From Xanthomonas citri pv. mangiferaeindicae (GTDB lineage Bacteria > Pseudomonadota > Gammaproteobacteria > Xanthomonadales > Xanthomonadaceae), in NCBI GenBank assembly GCA_002240395.1, contig CP016836.1, positions 124,001 through 188,000 on the forward strand: a stretch of DNA of 64,000 bases, in the 5' to 3' direction. Positions 1 to 8,837 of the stretch are shown here, in pieces (the stretch's first letter is position 1; every line of letters starts with the position of its first letter). Made by a program: the position numbers and the translations under genes. The notes below the pieces were generated by a model that was given only the letters and a program-made list of their open reading frames with translations, did not search any database and was not told where the DNA came from.

Positions 1-20
1 ATCGAAAAGGAGACGTCGCC

Positions 21-214
21 ATGTCGAAGCCAGGACCCGCCCCCACTCGCCCGCCGACAACGCGCCCGGCAGCTTCCGCCTGCTCAGCCGCCAGCTCGCG
101 CGTGACCTCACCGACACCGAGATCGACGCCGTCGCCGGCGGCACGACCTCGCGGACCCAGCTCTCGGCCCAGGTCTCGGCGCAGATCATCGTCGTCGACG
201 ATGCCGATGCCTGA
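21..214 (+). CDS. Short peptide with double-glycine leader motif (RiPP/bacteriocin-like precursor), frameshifted as read
   Basis: A strong Shine-Dalgarno (AAGGAGA, 7-13) sits 7 bases before the ATG at 21. The frame starting there becomes low-complexity Arg/Ser/Pro after about 8 codons. The frame opening at 56 instead gives a sensible peptide ending at TGA 212-214, with LTDTEIDAVAGG followed by a 23-residue tail ending VVDDADA. One more C in the C-run at 40-44 joins the two into a 64-residue product. An L-x-D-x-E-(I/L)-D-x-V-A-G-G element is the classic leader cleaved after Gly-Gly by C39-peptidase exporters in bacteriocin and RiPP precursors. The putative core (after GG, about 173) has no Cys and few modifiable residues. 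No modification enzyme or exporter is in view, but the window begins 20 bases upstream. Function is inference. Confidence 0.5.
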
Positions 215-253
215 GTCATCGGCCGGGCACCCTGCCCGGCCGACCTCCGCTTG

Positions 254-1270
254 ATGGACCGCGCAACGCGCCGAGCGCTGAGCGCGCTGCTGTTGCTCGC
301 TATCGGTTCGACCGCGTGGGCCAGCACGCCGACGCCCGAGCTGCTCGATCGTGTTCCCAGCGAACAGGCGGTCGATCTGACTCGCCTGGACTGGATCCGG
401 CCGCGCTTCTCGCCCGATCCGACCGAGCGCGCGCACTGGCACACGCTGCTGGGATGGGCCGAGGCCGCACGGCGTGCACGCACCGCGGCGCTGCGCGACA
501 GCTTACGCACGCGTGGCATCGACGCCGCGGCGCTCCCCGAGGCCTGCTACGGGGACCGGCGGTGCGGCTTGATCCTGGATGCGGAAACGACGGCGGCCGC
601 ATTCGACGACTGGTCGGCCTTCGAAACGTCCGCCCGGGAAGCCTGGCCGTACGTGCTGGGCCTGCGCCGCGCGGTGGAGATCGTGTCCCAAGTCCAGGCC
701 CCGGCGCCTGACGCCGACGACGCCGTCACCGTGGCCGCGGACCTGCAACGGCGCGCCACCAACGACCAGATCCTGCGCTATGCCCTCGATGGCGTGCCCG
801 GCCGCGAGATGACGCCCGGCGATCCGCTGTATGCGAACTACGCGTTCGCGCTCGGCGACGATGTGCGCCGGATGGACGCGGACAACGCCACATTCGCGGC
901 GCAGCTGATGGCCCGTCACGACGGCTGGCCCGCGCCCACCGCACTGCCGGAGCAGGCGCAGGCCCAGCTGTGGCTGCTGGTCCAGCACGCCGACCAGCGC
1001 CCTGATCTCCAGCACGCGGCGCTGCTCGCCATGCAGCGGCGCCACACCGGCGGCCCGATGCCCACCCGCTACGGCTTTCTCTACGACCGGGTCATGCTCA
1101 AGCTCAATGGGCGCCAGCGCTACGGCACCCAGGTCACCTGTCGTGAGGGCCGGCGCGCGCCGCAGCCGCTGGAAGACGCGGAACGGGTCGACGCGTTGCG
1201 CGCCGAGTTGAAGATGCCACCGCTGCGCGAGTATCTCGCCCGCTTTCCGGATTGCGCCACGGCGCCATGA
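254..1270 (+). CDS. Secreted DUF6624-like protein
   Basis: A 338-residue protein with an N-terminal signal peptide (hydrophobic stretch about residues 9-22, cut near AWA-ST). The ATG at 254 is preferred over an in-frame TTG just before it. The C-terminal part carries YGTQV-x-C, then a proline-rich spacer, a VDALR element and PLREYL, which I recognise as the pattern of DUF6624 proteins. Function is unknown. Cysteine pairs (around residues 98 and 105, and in the YGTQVTC segment) fit an exported protein with disulfides. It lies 40 bases downstream of the leader-peptide gene on the same strand, so the two may be co-transcribed. The DUF assignment is from memory of the motif. Confidence 0.6.
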   Translation: MDRATRRALSALLLLAIGSTAWASTPTPELLDRVPSEQAVDLTRLDWIRPRFSPDPTERAHWHTLLGWAEAARRARTAALRDSLRTRGIDAAALPEACYGDRRCGLILDAETTAAAFDDWSAFETSAREAWPYVLGLRRAVEIVSQVQAPAPDADDAVTVAADLQRRATNDQILRYALDGVPGREMTPGDPLYANYAFALGDDVRRMDADNATFAAQLMARHDGWPAPTALPEQAQAQLWLLVQHADQRPDLQHAALLAMQRRHTGGPMPTRYGFLYDRVMLKLNGRQRYGTQVTCREGRRAPQPLEDAERVDALRAELKMPPLREYLARFPDCATAP

Positions 1271-1330
1271 CGCGGCGCGGGACGGGCCCGCTCACGCAGC
1301 CAGGCGCAAGCGAACCGGTGACCTGCGCGA

Positions 1331-2233
1331 TCAATCGAGGTCGCGGACTCCGAGTTCGCCGAGCGCATCGCGCATCAGCGCCGCGGCCGGCTCGCTGAGC
1401 TCTTCGTTGTCGAGCGCGTAACGGATCGTCGCCTCGATCAGGCCCAGATGCGTGCCGCAGTCGAAACGCGTCCCGCGGAAGCGGTAGGCGTGCACCGGCT
1501 TTTCGGCGAGCAGGGCCGAAATGGCGTCGGTGAGCTGGATCTCCCCGCCCGCCCCCGGCTGGGTCTGCTCGAGCAGCGCGAAGATGCGTCCATCGAGCAC
1601 ATAGCGGCCAACGACCGCCAGCGTGCTCGGTGCGTCTTCGGGCTTGGGCTTTTCGACCATCGAGTGGATGCGACCATGCCGACCCTCGAACGCATCGGTG
1701 GCAACGATGCCGTAGCTGGCGGTCTTCTCCGGCGGTACGTCCTGGACCGCGATCATGCTCGCACCAGTCTGCGCGTGCGCATCGGCCATCTGCTTGAGCG
1801 CGCCATCTCCGCCCCGGTTCCACAACAGGTCGTCGGGCAGCATCACCGCGAATGGCTCGTCGCCCACCACCGGGCGTGCGCACAGGACCGCATCGCCCAG
1901 TCCGCGCGCCTCGGGCTGGGTCACGAAGATCGCGCGGACCCCGTCGGGCAGCGGCCGGCGCACTTTCTCCAGCAGTTCGTGCTTGCCGGAGGATTCGAGA
2001 CGATGCTCGAGCTCGTAGGCCTTGTCGAAGTAGTCGCCGATGGCGTGCTTGTAGCGGTTGGTGACGAATACCAGTGTGTCGCAACCGGCCTCGATCGCCT
2101 CGTCCACCGCGTACTGGATCAGCGGGCGATCGACGATCGGCAGCATTTCCTTAGGCACCGTTTTGGTAGCGGGCAGAAACCGCGTTCCCAGGCCGGCGAC
2201 GGGAAACACCGCCTTTCGAATCCTTTGCGTCAT
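1331..2233 (-). CDS. galU: UTP--glucose-1-phosphate uridylyltransferase
   Basis: A 300-residue protein of normal GalU length. The N-terminus has the nucleotidyltransferase signature (GLGTRFLPATKTVPKEML, about residues 14-31), followed by IVDRPLIQYAVDEA. Later blocks include the MVEKPKPEDAPS segment and the G-GEIQLTDAI region typical of GalU. It makes UDP-glucose from glucose-1-phosphate and UTP in the cytoplasm, feeding LPS, O-antigen and exopolysaccharide sugars. The start overlaps the stop of the upstream WbpM-like gene by 4 bases, so the two are translationally coupled. This fits the neighbouring polysaccharide genes. Confidence 0.96.
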   Translation of the reverse strand: MTQRIRKAVFPVAGLGTRFLPATKTVPKEMLPIVDRPLIQYAVDEAIEAGCDTLVFVTNRYKHAIGDYFDKAYELEHRLESSGKHELLEKVRRPLPDGVRAIFVTQPEARGLGDAVLCARPVVGDEPFAVMLPDDLLWNRGGDGALKQMADAHAQTGASMIAVQDVPPEKTASYGIVATDAFEGRHGRIHSMVEKPKPEDAPSTLAVVGRYVLDGRIFALLEQTQPGAGGEIQLTDAISALLAEKPVHAYRFRGTRFDCGTHLGLIEATIRYALDNEELSEPAAALMRDALGELGVRDLD

Positions 2234-4148
2234 GGTTGTCTCGCGTGTCGTGGGGGAAAGGCGACGATGGTCGCTGTGGTACTCGTGCGCTGCAGCGCTG
2301 CATCGGCGGCGGCTGGCTTGAACTCGGGCACGGCATCGCGCAGTGTCGCCCCCAGTTGCTCGAGGTCGTAGCGCGCAACGCCATCTTCCAGACGCGCCAT
2401 CGCCGCGGCCAGCTTGTCGGGATGCACAGGACGCGCCTCGGCCTGCAGGATCTTCGGATGCACGGTGGGCCGGTAGCGCTCATCGGCGTGGAACAGGGTC
2501 TCGTGCAGCTTTTCGCCGGGGCGCAGGCCCGAGTAGACGATCGCGACATCCCGGCCGGGCTGCTTGCCGCCGAGGCGGATCATCTGCTCGGCCAACAGGC
2601 GGATCGAGACCGGCTCGCCCATGTCGAGCGTGTAGACGGCCTGCGAGGCACCGATCGCGACCGATTGCATGATCAGCTGGCAGGCCTCGGGAATGGTCAT
2701 GAAGTAGCGGGTCACCTCGGGATCGGTGACCGTGACCGGGCCGCCGCGCCGGATCTGTTCGCGGAACAGCGGCACCACGCTGCCGGCCGAGTCGAGCACA
2801 TTGCCGAAGCGCACGGTCACAAAGCCGGTCCTACCGGCGCTCGCCAGGTCCTGACAGACCATCTCGGCCAGGCGCTTGGTCGCACCGAGGACGTTGACCG
2901 GATCGACTGCCTTGTCGGTGGAGATCAACACGAACGTGCTCGCGCCGTGTTCGACCGCCGCACGGGCGACATTGCGGGTGGCCAGCACATTGTTACGCAC
3001 GCCCTCGCGCAGTTGCTGCTCCAGGACCGGCACCTGCTTGTAGGCCGCGGCATGGAAAACCGCATCCGGCGACGACAGCCGCATCGCATGCGCCATCACC
3101 GCGGGATCGCCACAGTCGCCCAGCACTGGCGTCACCCGGATATGCGGAAAATCACGCCGCAGCTCAGCCTCAATGCGGGTCAGCGCGAGTTCGTCGATCT
3201 CCACCAACGCGATCTGCGCGGCGCCATGGCGCGCGCACTGCCGGCACAGTTCCGAGCCGATCGAACCACCGGCACCGGTCACCAGCACGCAGCGCCCGCG
3301 GAGCCAGCCGCGGATCGCCTTCCAGTCAGGCAGCACCGGCTTGCGGCCGAGCAGATCCTCGATCGCGACTTCCTTCAGTTCGCCCGGCAGCGAGCGGCCT
3401 TCGAGCAGGTCGTCGAGCCGGGGCACGGTTCGGAACGGCAGCGCCGTCCGTTCGCAGGCCGCGACCACGCGGCGCATCGCCGCGGCATCGGCCGACGGCA
3501 TCGCAATCACCAGCAGCTTGGCGGCGGTCTCCGGCGCGATCCGCTCCACGTCCTCGACCCGGCCGAGCACCGGCACGCCCTGCAACTGGCTGCCGCGCAG
3601 TTTCGGCGCGTCGTCGAGGAAGCCGACCGGATCGTAGGCGCCGGTCCGGCGCAGATCGCGCACCAGGGTCTCACCGGCCTGACCGGCCCCGAGGATCAGC
3701 ACCCGGGTCGCGGTCTGGTCCAGCCGCACGCTGCCGTGGTCCTTCCAGGCCCGGTACAGCAGCCGGGCATGCCCAGCAACGCTGCCAGCAGCAACGGGTA
3801 GACGATCAGCACGCTGCGCGGGACGAGATCGAGCCGGTTATAGACAAACAGCACCAGCAGGATCGCGAGCAGGCCCAGTACCGACGCCTTCACGATGTTG
3901 AGCAGGTCGGGAATGCTGGCGAAACGCCAAACACCGCGATACAGACCCACGCGCCAGAAGATCACACCTTGGGCGACCAGGATCAGCGCGACCTCGACCG
4001 ACACCGGCGAGAACGCGGGCGCGAGCGCCATGACCGAAAGCCGGAACTGGTGCAGGCCGACCCAGCACAGCCACACCATGGCCAGGTCGTGCACGACCAC
4101 CGCCACGCGGGGTCCCAGGACACCGAGGCGGGTCCTTACATCATGCAT
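2230..4148 (-). pseudogene. WbpM/CapD-type nucleotide-sugar 4,6-dehydratase, frameshifted as sequenced
   Basis: Two overlapping frames make one family member. The N-terminal frame (4148 down to about 3765) holds about four membrane segments. The second frame (to 2230) has an NAD-binding module (VLILGAGQAGETLV), then a second Rossmann/SDR domain (LVTGAGGSIGSELCRQ) and the STDKAVDPVNVLGATKR active-site block typical of membrane-bound polysaccharide dehydratases. Adding one base to the GGG at 3765-3767 joins them with the expected linker (GMPRLLYRAWKDHG) into about 639 residues, the usual WbpM length. Such enzymes convert UDP-GlcNAc to the 4-keto-6-deoxy sugar for O-antigen or capsule. The break is probably a base-call error: both sides are fully conserved and spacing to neighbours is tight. 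Confidence 0.88.
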
Positions 4149-4154
4149 CGGGAT

Positions 4155-5159
4155 TCATCCTTGAGGGCAACGTTGCCCGGCGAGCAAGCGGACGCGAACC
4201 GCGCACCAGACGGAGACAATGAGCAAATACCATGCGACCAAGGCTCCGATGATAACCGGGCGACCGTGCCCGGCGAGCAATCCGCACGCCAGCACCCCGA
4301 CCATCGACAGCGCCGCATAGCCTGCGGCGACCCTCGCATGCGGATGCCCGGCCTGCACGGCGCGCTGGTAGACATGCTGGACATGCGGCGTCCACCAGCG
4401 TTCGCCGCGCAGCATGCGTGAAACGAGTGTCAACGACGCGTCAATCAGGAACGGCGCGAGCGGAAAAGCCAGCGCCCAGACCGCAGGGTGACCGATCTCC
4501 AGCGAGGCCGCCGCGATCAGACCCGCCAGCACGAAGCCGAGGCTGCCGCTGCCGACGTCGCCAAGGAAGATCCGTGCCTTGGGGCAATTGAACGGTAGAA
4601 AGCCGCCGCAGGCGGCGAGCAGTGCGATCGCCAGCACGCCGGCGCCGCCCCAGGGTCCGGCCCCCCATGCAACGGCGAGCGCGACGAGCATCGCCTGGCT
4701 GGTGGCGATGCCGTCGATCCCGTCCATGAAGTTCCAGACATTGATCAGGCCGACCGCCAGCACGAACACCGCCGCCCCCCACCACGCCGGCTGACCAGCA
4801 TGGACCACCGCGGCCGCCAACAGCGCCGCGGCCACCGCGTGGACCGCCAGCCGCGACCACGGCGACAACGGCCGGTGGTCGTCGACCCAACCAATGCCGG
4901 CGACCAGCACCAAGCCGGCCAGCAAGGCCAGGGGCACGCCGGGGAAGGCCGCCTGCCAGGCCGTCCATGCGAGTACGCCCAGCATCACGACCACGATTGC
5001 GATACCGCCGCCACGCGGCGTTGGCACCACGTGGCTGCGCCGCTCGCCCGGGGCGTCGACCAACTGCCGCGACAGGGCGTAGCGACGCGCCAGCCAGGTC
5101 CCGACCGACGCCGAGATCAGGGCCAGGGCGGCGACTGCGATGAGCGCCTGCGGCTGCAC
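4155..5159 (-). CDS. WecA/WbpL-type undecaprenyl-phosphate glycosyl-1-phosphate transferase
   Basis: A 334-residue polytopic membrane protein (about ten hydrophobic helices) of glycosyltransferase family 4 (MraY/WecA superfamily). It shows the early cytoplasmic segment SHVVPTPRGGG, the DDH motif (GWVDDHRPLS), the N-x-x-NFMDGIDG block around residue 145 and an FLGDVGSG Mg/substrate motif. It would load the first sugar phosphate onto undecaprenyl phosphate to start O-antigen or capsule repeats. The start is a GTG at 5159 directly abutting the lapB stop. The C-terminus ends 7 bases before the WbpM-like gene. WbpL/WecA followed by WbpM is a known pairing. The exact sugar cannot be read from sequence. 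Confidence 0.88.
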   Translation of the reverse strand: MQPQALIAVAALALISASVGTWLARRYALSRQLVDAPGERRSHVVPTPRGGGIAIVVVMLGVLAWTAWQAAFPGVPLALLAGLVLVAGIGWVDDHRPLSPWSRLAVHAVAAALLAAAVVHAGQPAWWGAAVFVLAVGLINVWNFMDGIDGIATSQAMLVALAVAWGAGPWGGAGVLAIALLAACGGFLPFNCPKARIFLGDVGSGSLGFVLAGLIAAASLEIGHPAVWALAFPLAPFLIDASLTLVSRMLRGERWWTPHVQHVYQRAVQAGHPHARVAAGYAALSMVGVLACGLLAGHGRPVIIGALVAWYLLIVSVWCAVRVRLLAGQRCPQG

Positions 5160-6338
5160 TCAGACGACGGCGTAGTTCAGCAGCGGCTTGATCGTGCCCC
5201 ACTCCTTGCAGCTGGGACACTGCCAGTGATGGCTGCGCGCGCCAAAGCCGCACTGTTTGCAGCGATAGCTGGGATTGCGTACCAGCAACTGCTCGGTGAT
5301 CAGCCGCAGTTCCTGCAGCGTGCCGGCATGGTCGACCCCGTCGGCAAGCGTGAGATCGATCAGCGCCGCCTCGCCGCGGACCGAGGGCCGGTCCTTGAGC
5401 TGGCGCGCCAGGTAGGTGCGCGCCGCATGCACACCCTCCTCCTGTTCGACCAGCCGGGTAAGCGCGAGGACCGGCGCCACGCCCGGGTAGTGCTCGGTCA
5501 TCTGCGACAGGAAGTTGCGCGCGCCGGGCGTGTCGCCGACCCGCTCGTAGGCCGCCAGCAGCGGCCCGAGGATCTCGGGCAGGAAATCGGGATCGTGGCG
5601 GGCTGCGCGCTCGAACGCGCGGATCGCCGCGACATCGTTGCCGGCATCGATCTCGATCCGGCCCTCGAGGATCCCGGCGCGCACAGAGCCCGAATCCGCG
5701 GCATAGGCGCGCGCGACCGCCGCACGCGCCTCGTCGGGGTTGCCGGCCGAGCGGTAGCGATCGGCCAGCTCGCATTCGAACTGCGCGATCAGCTTGCCCA
5801 TCGGCTCACCGGTCGCCGCTTCGTAGCGGGTGGCATTCTCGATCGCCTTCGCCCAGTCGCGCTCGGCCTGGTAGATGCCGATCAGGTGGCGCAGCGCATG
5901 CGGCGCCCGCTGGTCGATGCGGGCCAGATCGCTGAACACCGTTTCGGCGCGGTCGAGCAAGCCGGACTTCATGTAGTCCTCGCCCAGTGCCAGCAGCGCC
6001 TGCACCTTCTGCTGGTCGTTGAGATCGGGACGCTGCACCAGCCCCTGGTGCAGGCGGATTGCACGATCGACCTCGCCGCGCCGACGGAACAGATGGCCAA
6101 GCGCGACCTGGGTCTCGAACGTGTCCTTGTCGAGCTCGGCGATGTGCAGAAACAGTTCGATCGCCTTGTCGGGCTGTTCGTTGAGCAGGTAGTTGAGACC
6201 GCGGAAATAGGTCGTCGACAGCCGGCTGACCTGGGTGTCGCTGTGCCGCTCGCCGCCGCGTCGCCCGATCACCCAGCCGCTGAGCGCCGCGATCGGCAGC
6301 AGAAGGAAGAACCAGAACCACTCGGTGACAAACGCCAT
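5160..6338 (-). CDS. lapB: Lipopolysaccharide assembly protein LapB (YciM)
   Basis: A 392-residue protein of normal LapB length. It has an N-terminal membrane anchor (about residues 5-25), a run of TPR-like helical repeats beginning at the YFRGLNYLLNEQPDKAIELF block, and a C-terminal rubredoxin-like zinc ribbon with two CxxC pairs (YRCKQCGF and WQCPSCKEWG). In enterobacteria LapB tunes LPS synthesis by directing FtsH-dependent turnover of LpxC. Its usual partner gene lapA is not between it and ihfB: only about 180 bases separate them, with no suitable frame. The downstream glycosyltransferase starts right at its stop, suggesting one envelope operon. Confidence 0.93.
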   Translation of the reverse strand: MAFVTEWFWFFLLLPIAALSGWVIGRRGGERHSDTQVSRLSTTYFRGLNYLLNEQPDKAIELFLHIAELDKDTFETQVALGHLFRRRGEVDRAIRLHQGLVQRPDLNDQQKVQALLALGEDYMKSGLLDRAETVFSDLARIDQRAPHALRHLIGIYQAERDWAKAIENATRYEAATGEPMGKLIAQFECELADRYRSAGNPDEARAAVARAYAADSGSVRAGILEGRIEIDAGNDVAAIRAFERAARHDPDFLPEILGPLLAAYERVGDTPGARNFLSQMTEHYPGVAPVLALTRLVEQEEGVHAARTYLARQLKDRPSVRGEAALIDLTLADGVDHAGTLQELRLITEQLLVRNPSYRCKQCGFGARSHHWQCPSCKEWGTIKPLLNYAVV

Positions 6339-6488
6339 GGATCACGCTCCATCAGGAAGGTCGTCTTGCGTCCACGTCGCGTGCGCGGCCGACACACGCG
6401 ACCACGGCATCGCGACGACGGTCGACGGGCCGTCGTCGATCCTAACCGCTCGGGGATCGGCGGTGCCAACCATGTGCGGCGGCACCAG

Positions 6489-6517
6489 GAAGAAAGAAAC
6501 GGCGCGCCTTGGCGCGC
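6489..6517 (-). terminator. Rho-independent terminator after ihfB
   Basis: Read on the minus strand, a GCGCGC-CAAG-GCGCGC type stem directly follows the ihfB stop and runs into TTTCTTTCTTCC. Stem, tetraloop and T-rich tail fit an intrinsic terminator, separating the rpsA-ihfB unit from lapB. Confidence 0.7.
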
Positions 6518-6820
6518 TCACTCGTCCGCGGGCAGCGGTTGCACGTCGCTGACGCGATCGCGCAGTTCCTTGCCCGGCTTGAAATGCGGGACGTGCTTGC
6601 CCGGCAGCGCCACAGCGTCGCCGGTCTTGGGATTGCGGCCGGTCCGCGGTGGACGGAAATGCAGCGAGAAGCTGCCAAAGCCACGGACCTCGATGCGATC
6701 GCCCGCCGCCAACGCGCCGCCCATCATTTCGAGCATGGCCTTGACCGCCAGGTCGACGTCCTCGCCCTTGAGGTGGGCCTGCCGCTGGGTCAGCAGCTCG
6801 ATGAGTTCCGACTTCGTCAT
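6518..6820 (-). CDS. ihfB: Integration host factor beta subunit
   Basis: A 100-residue DNA-binding protein of the HU/IHF family. It begins MTKSELIELL, carries the GDRIEVRGFGSFSLH strand region and the family arm signature (PPRTGRNPKTGD, about residues 58-72) ending VPHFKPGKELRDRV. The IHF-beta form is indicated by the N-terminus and the position after rpsA, which is conserved in gammaproteobacteria. With IhfA it bends DNA at specific sites in recombination, replication and transcription. It lies 63 bases downstream of rpsA, with a GC-rich hairpin between them. Confidence 0.96.
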   Translation of the reverse strand: MTKSELIELLTQRQAHLKGEDVDLAVKAMLEMMGGALAAGDRIEVRGFGSFSLHFRPPRTGRNPKTGDAVALPGKHVPHFKPGKELRDRVSDVQPLPADE

Positions 6821-6843
6821 GTCTCTGCTTGCAGATGCGCAAA

Positions 6844-6874
6844 CGCCGGCCCGGGGACGACCCCCGGACCGGCG
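6844..6874 (-). terminator. GC-rich hairpin between rpsA and ihfB
   Basis: CGCCGGCCCGGGG and its near-perfect complement (one unpaired A) flank a short loop in the 63-base gap after rpsA. On the minus strand only TTTG follows, so this is likely a leaky terminator, attenuator or 3-prime stabilising hairpin. Confidence 0.4.
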
Positions 6875-6883
6875 CCGAACGCA

Positions 6884-8572
6884 TTACTCCGACTTGTTGC
6901 CCAGCTGCTCGCGCAGCAGCGCGCCCAGCTTGGTGGTGCCGCTCGACGCGTCCGAGGCCTGCTTGTTGTACTCGGCCAGGGTCTCGGCGGTCTCCGCCTC
7001 GTCCTTGGCGCGGATCGACAGCTGCAGCGAACGGGTCTTGCGGTCCATGCCGAAGTACTTGGCCTCGATCTCCTGGCCGACCTTCAGGTGCTGGCTGGCA
7101 TCGTCGATGCGCTGGTCGCTGATGTCGCGCGCCGACACGTAGCCTTCCACGCCCTCGCCCAGGTCGATGACCGCACCCTTGGCGTCGACTTCCTTCACGG
7201 TGCCCGAGACCTTCGAGCCACGCGGGTTGTTGGCCATGAACTGGCCCAGCGGATCCTGCTCGAGCTGCTTGACGCCCAGCGAGATGCGCTCGCGCTCCGG
7301 ATCGACCGCCAGCACGACAGCCTCGAGGGTGTCGCCCTTCTTGAAGTTGCGGGCCACGTCCTCGCCGGTCGAGTTCCAGGCGATGTCCGACAGGTGGATC
7401 AGGCCGTCGATGCCGCCGTCCAGACCGATGAAGATGCCGAAGTCGGTGATCGACTTGATCTGGCCGTCGACCTTGTCGCCCTTCTTGTGGATCGCGGCGA
7501 AGGTCTCCCACGGGTTGCTGGTGACCTGCTTGATGCCCAGCGAGATACGGCGACGCTCTTCGTCGACGTCGAGCACCATGACCTCGACCTCGTCGCCGAC
7601 CTGCACGACCTTGGACGGGTTGACGTTCTTGTTGGTCCAGTCCATCTCCGAGACGTGCACCAGACCCTCGACGCCCGGCTCGATCTCGACGAACGCGCCG
7701 TAATCGGTGACGTTGGAGACCTTGCCGAACACGCGGGTGTTGGACGGATAGCGGCGCGAGATGTTGTCCCACGGATCCTCGCCCAGCTGCTTGAGGCCGA
7801 GGCTGACGCGGTTGCGCTCGCGGTCGTACTTGAGCACGCGCACTTCGAGCTCCTGGCCCACTTCCACCACTTCGGACGGATGGCGCACGCGCTTCCAGGC
7901 CATGTCGGTGATGTGCAGCAGGCCGTCGATGCCGCCCAGGTCGACAAACGCGCCGTAGTCGGTGAGGTTCTTGACCACGCCCTTGAGCACGGCACCCTCG
8001 ACCAGCTTCTCCATCAGCGCTTCGCGCTCCTCGGAGTGCTCGCTCTCGACGACCGCGCGGCGCGAGACGACGACGTTGTTGCGCTTGCGATCGAGCTTGA
8101 TCAGCTTGAACTCGAGTTCCTTGCCCTCGAGATAGACCGGGTCGCGGACCGGGCGCACGTCGACCAGCGAGCCGGGCAGGAACGCGCGGACATCCTTGAT
8201 GTCGACGGTGAAGCCGCCCTTGACCTTGCCGCTGATGCGGCCGGTGATGGTCTCGTTCTTCTCGAGCGCTTCCTCGAGCTCGTCCCACACCATCGCGCGC
8301 TTGGCCTTCTCGCGCGAAAGCACGGTCTCGCCGAAGCCGTTTTCGAGCGAGTCCAGCGCCACCTTGACGGTGTCGCCCTCGGCCACGTCGATCTCGCCGG
8401 CCTCGTTACGGAACTGCTCGATCGGCACGATGCCTTCGGACTTCAGGCCGGCGTTGATCACGACGACGTCGGTGCGGACCTGCACCACGACGCCGGTGAC
8501 GATGGCGCCCGGCTTGAGCTTGGCCAGGTTGGTCTGGCTCTGTTCGAACAGTTCTGCGAATGATTCGGTCAT
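6884..8572 (-). CDS. rpsA: 30S ribosomal protein S1
   Basis: A 562-residue protein, the expected S1 length in gammaproteobacteria. The N-terminus MTESFAELFEQS and repeated S1 RNA-binding domains are clear: recurring G-x-V-x-x-(I/V)-x-D-(Y/F)-G-(A/I)-F blocks such as NLTDYGAFVDLGG, NVTDYGAFVEIEPG and SITDFGIFIGLDGG. Each repeat ends in GEEV/ISLG-like elements. S1 binds mRNA leaders and helps 30S subunits start translation, especially of messages with structured or weak ribosome sites. It follows cmk on the same strand across a 265-base gap, consistent with the long autoregulatory leader known for rpsA. Confidence 0.98.
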   Translation of the reverse strand: MTESFAELFEQSQTNLAKLKPGAIVTGVVVQVRTDVVVINAGLKSEGIVPIEQFRNEAGEIDVAEGDTVKVALDSLENGFGETVLSREKAKRAMVWDELEEALEKNETITGRISGKVKGGFTVDIKDVRAFLPGSLVDVRPVRDPVYLEGKELEFKLIKLDRKRNNVVVSRRAVVESEHSEEREALMEKLVEGAVLKGVVKNLTDYGAFVDLGGIDGLLHITDMAWKRVRHPSEVVEVGQELEVRVLKYDRERNRVSLGLKQLGEDPWDNISRRYPSNTRVFGKVSNVTDYGAFVEIEPGVEGLVHVSEMDWTNKNVNPSKVVQVGDEVEVMVLDVDEERRRISLGIKQVTSNPWETFAAIHKKGDKVDGQIKSITDFGIFIGLDGGIDGLIHLSDIAWNSTGEDVARNFKKGDTLEAVVLAVDPERERISLGVKQLEQDPLGQFMANNPRGSKVSGTVKEVDAKGAVIDLGEGVEGYVSARDISDQRIDDASQHLKVGQEIEAKYFGMDRKTRSLQLSIRAKDEAETAETLAEYNKQASDASSGTTKLGALLREQLGNKSE

Positions 8573-8837
8573 TTGGTGAATACCTGGTTGATGTCGGACC
8601 GGGCCGGCCAGCGACGAAGCGCGGTACCGTCAGGTCCACCCGTTGATCGGCCGTCGCGGGATTGCAGGGCCGTGAGTGTTGGCATGGAAGAACACCCGGC
8701 GCTGCGCCTTGGGCGCGGTGCCGGAACCGTTGGAGCGATGACGCGGTGTTGCGGCTGCGGCATGCGACCGGACGCTCCGTCCGGGGGCACGCGACTGCTG
8801 GACGCGCCGGCGGCGGCAGGCGCGCGGGACCGAAACG

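Noticed and set aside
21..254. Open frame of 77 codons from the ATG at 21
   Set aside because: After the first codons it is Ser/Arg/Pro low-complexity sequence typical of a GC-rich wrong frame. The alternative frame holds the conserved leader motif.
2236..8563. Long opposite-strand open frames over galU/wbpM-like genes and over rpsA (about 520 to 780 codons)
   Set aside because: They are His/Arg/Ala-rich shadows of well-recognised genes, produced by high GC3. No family features.
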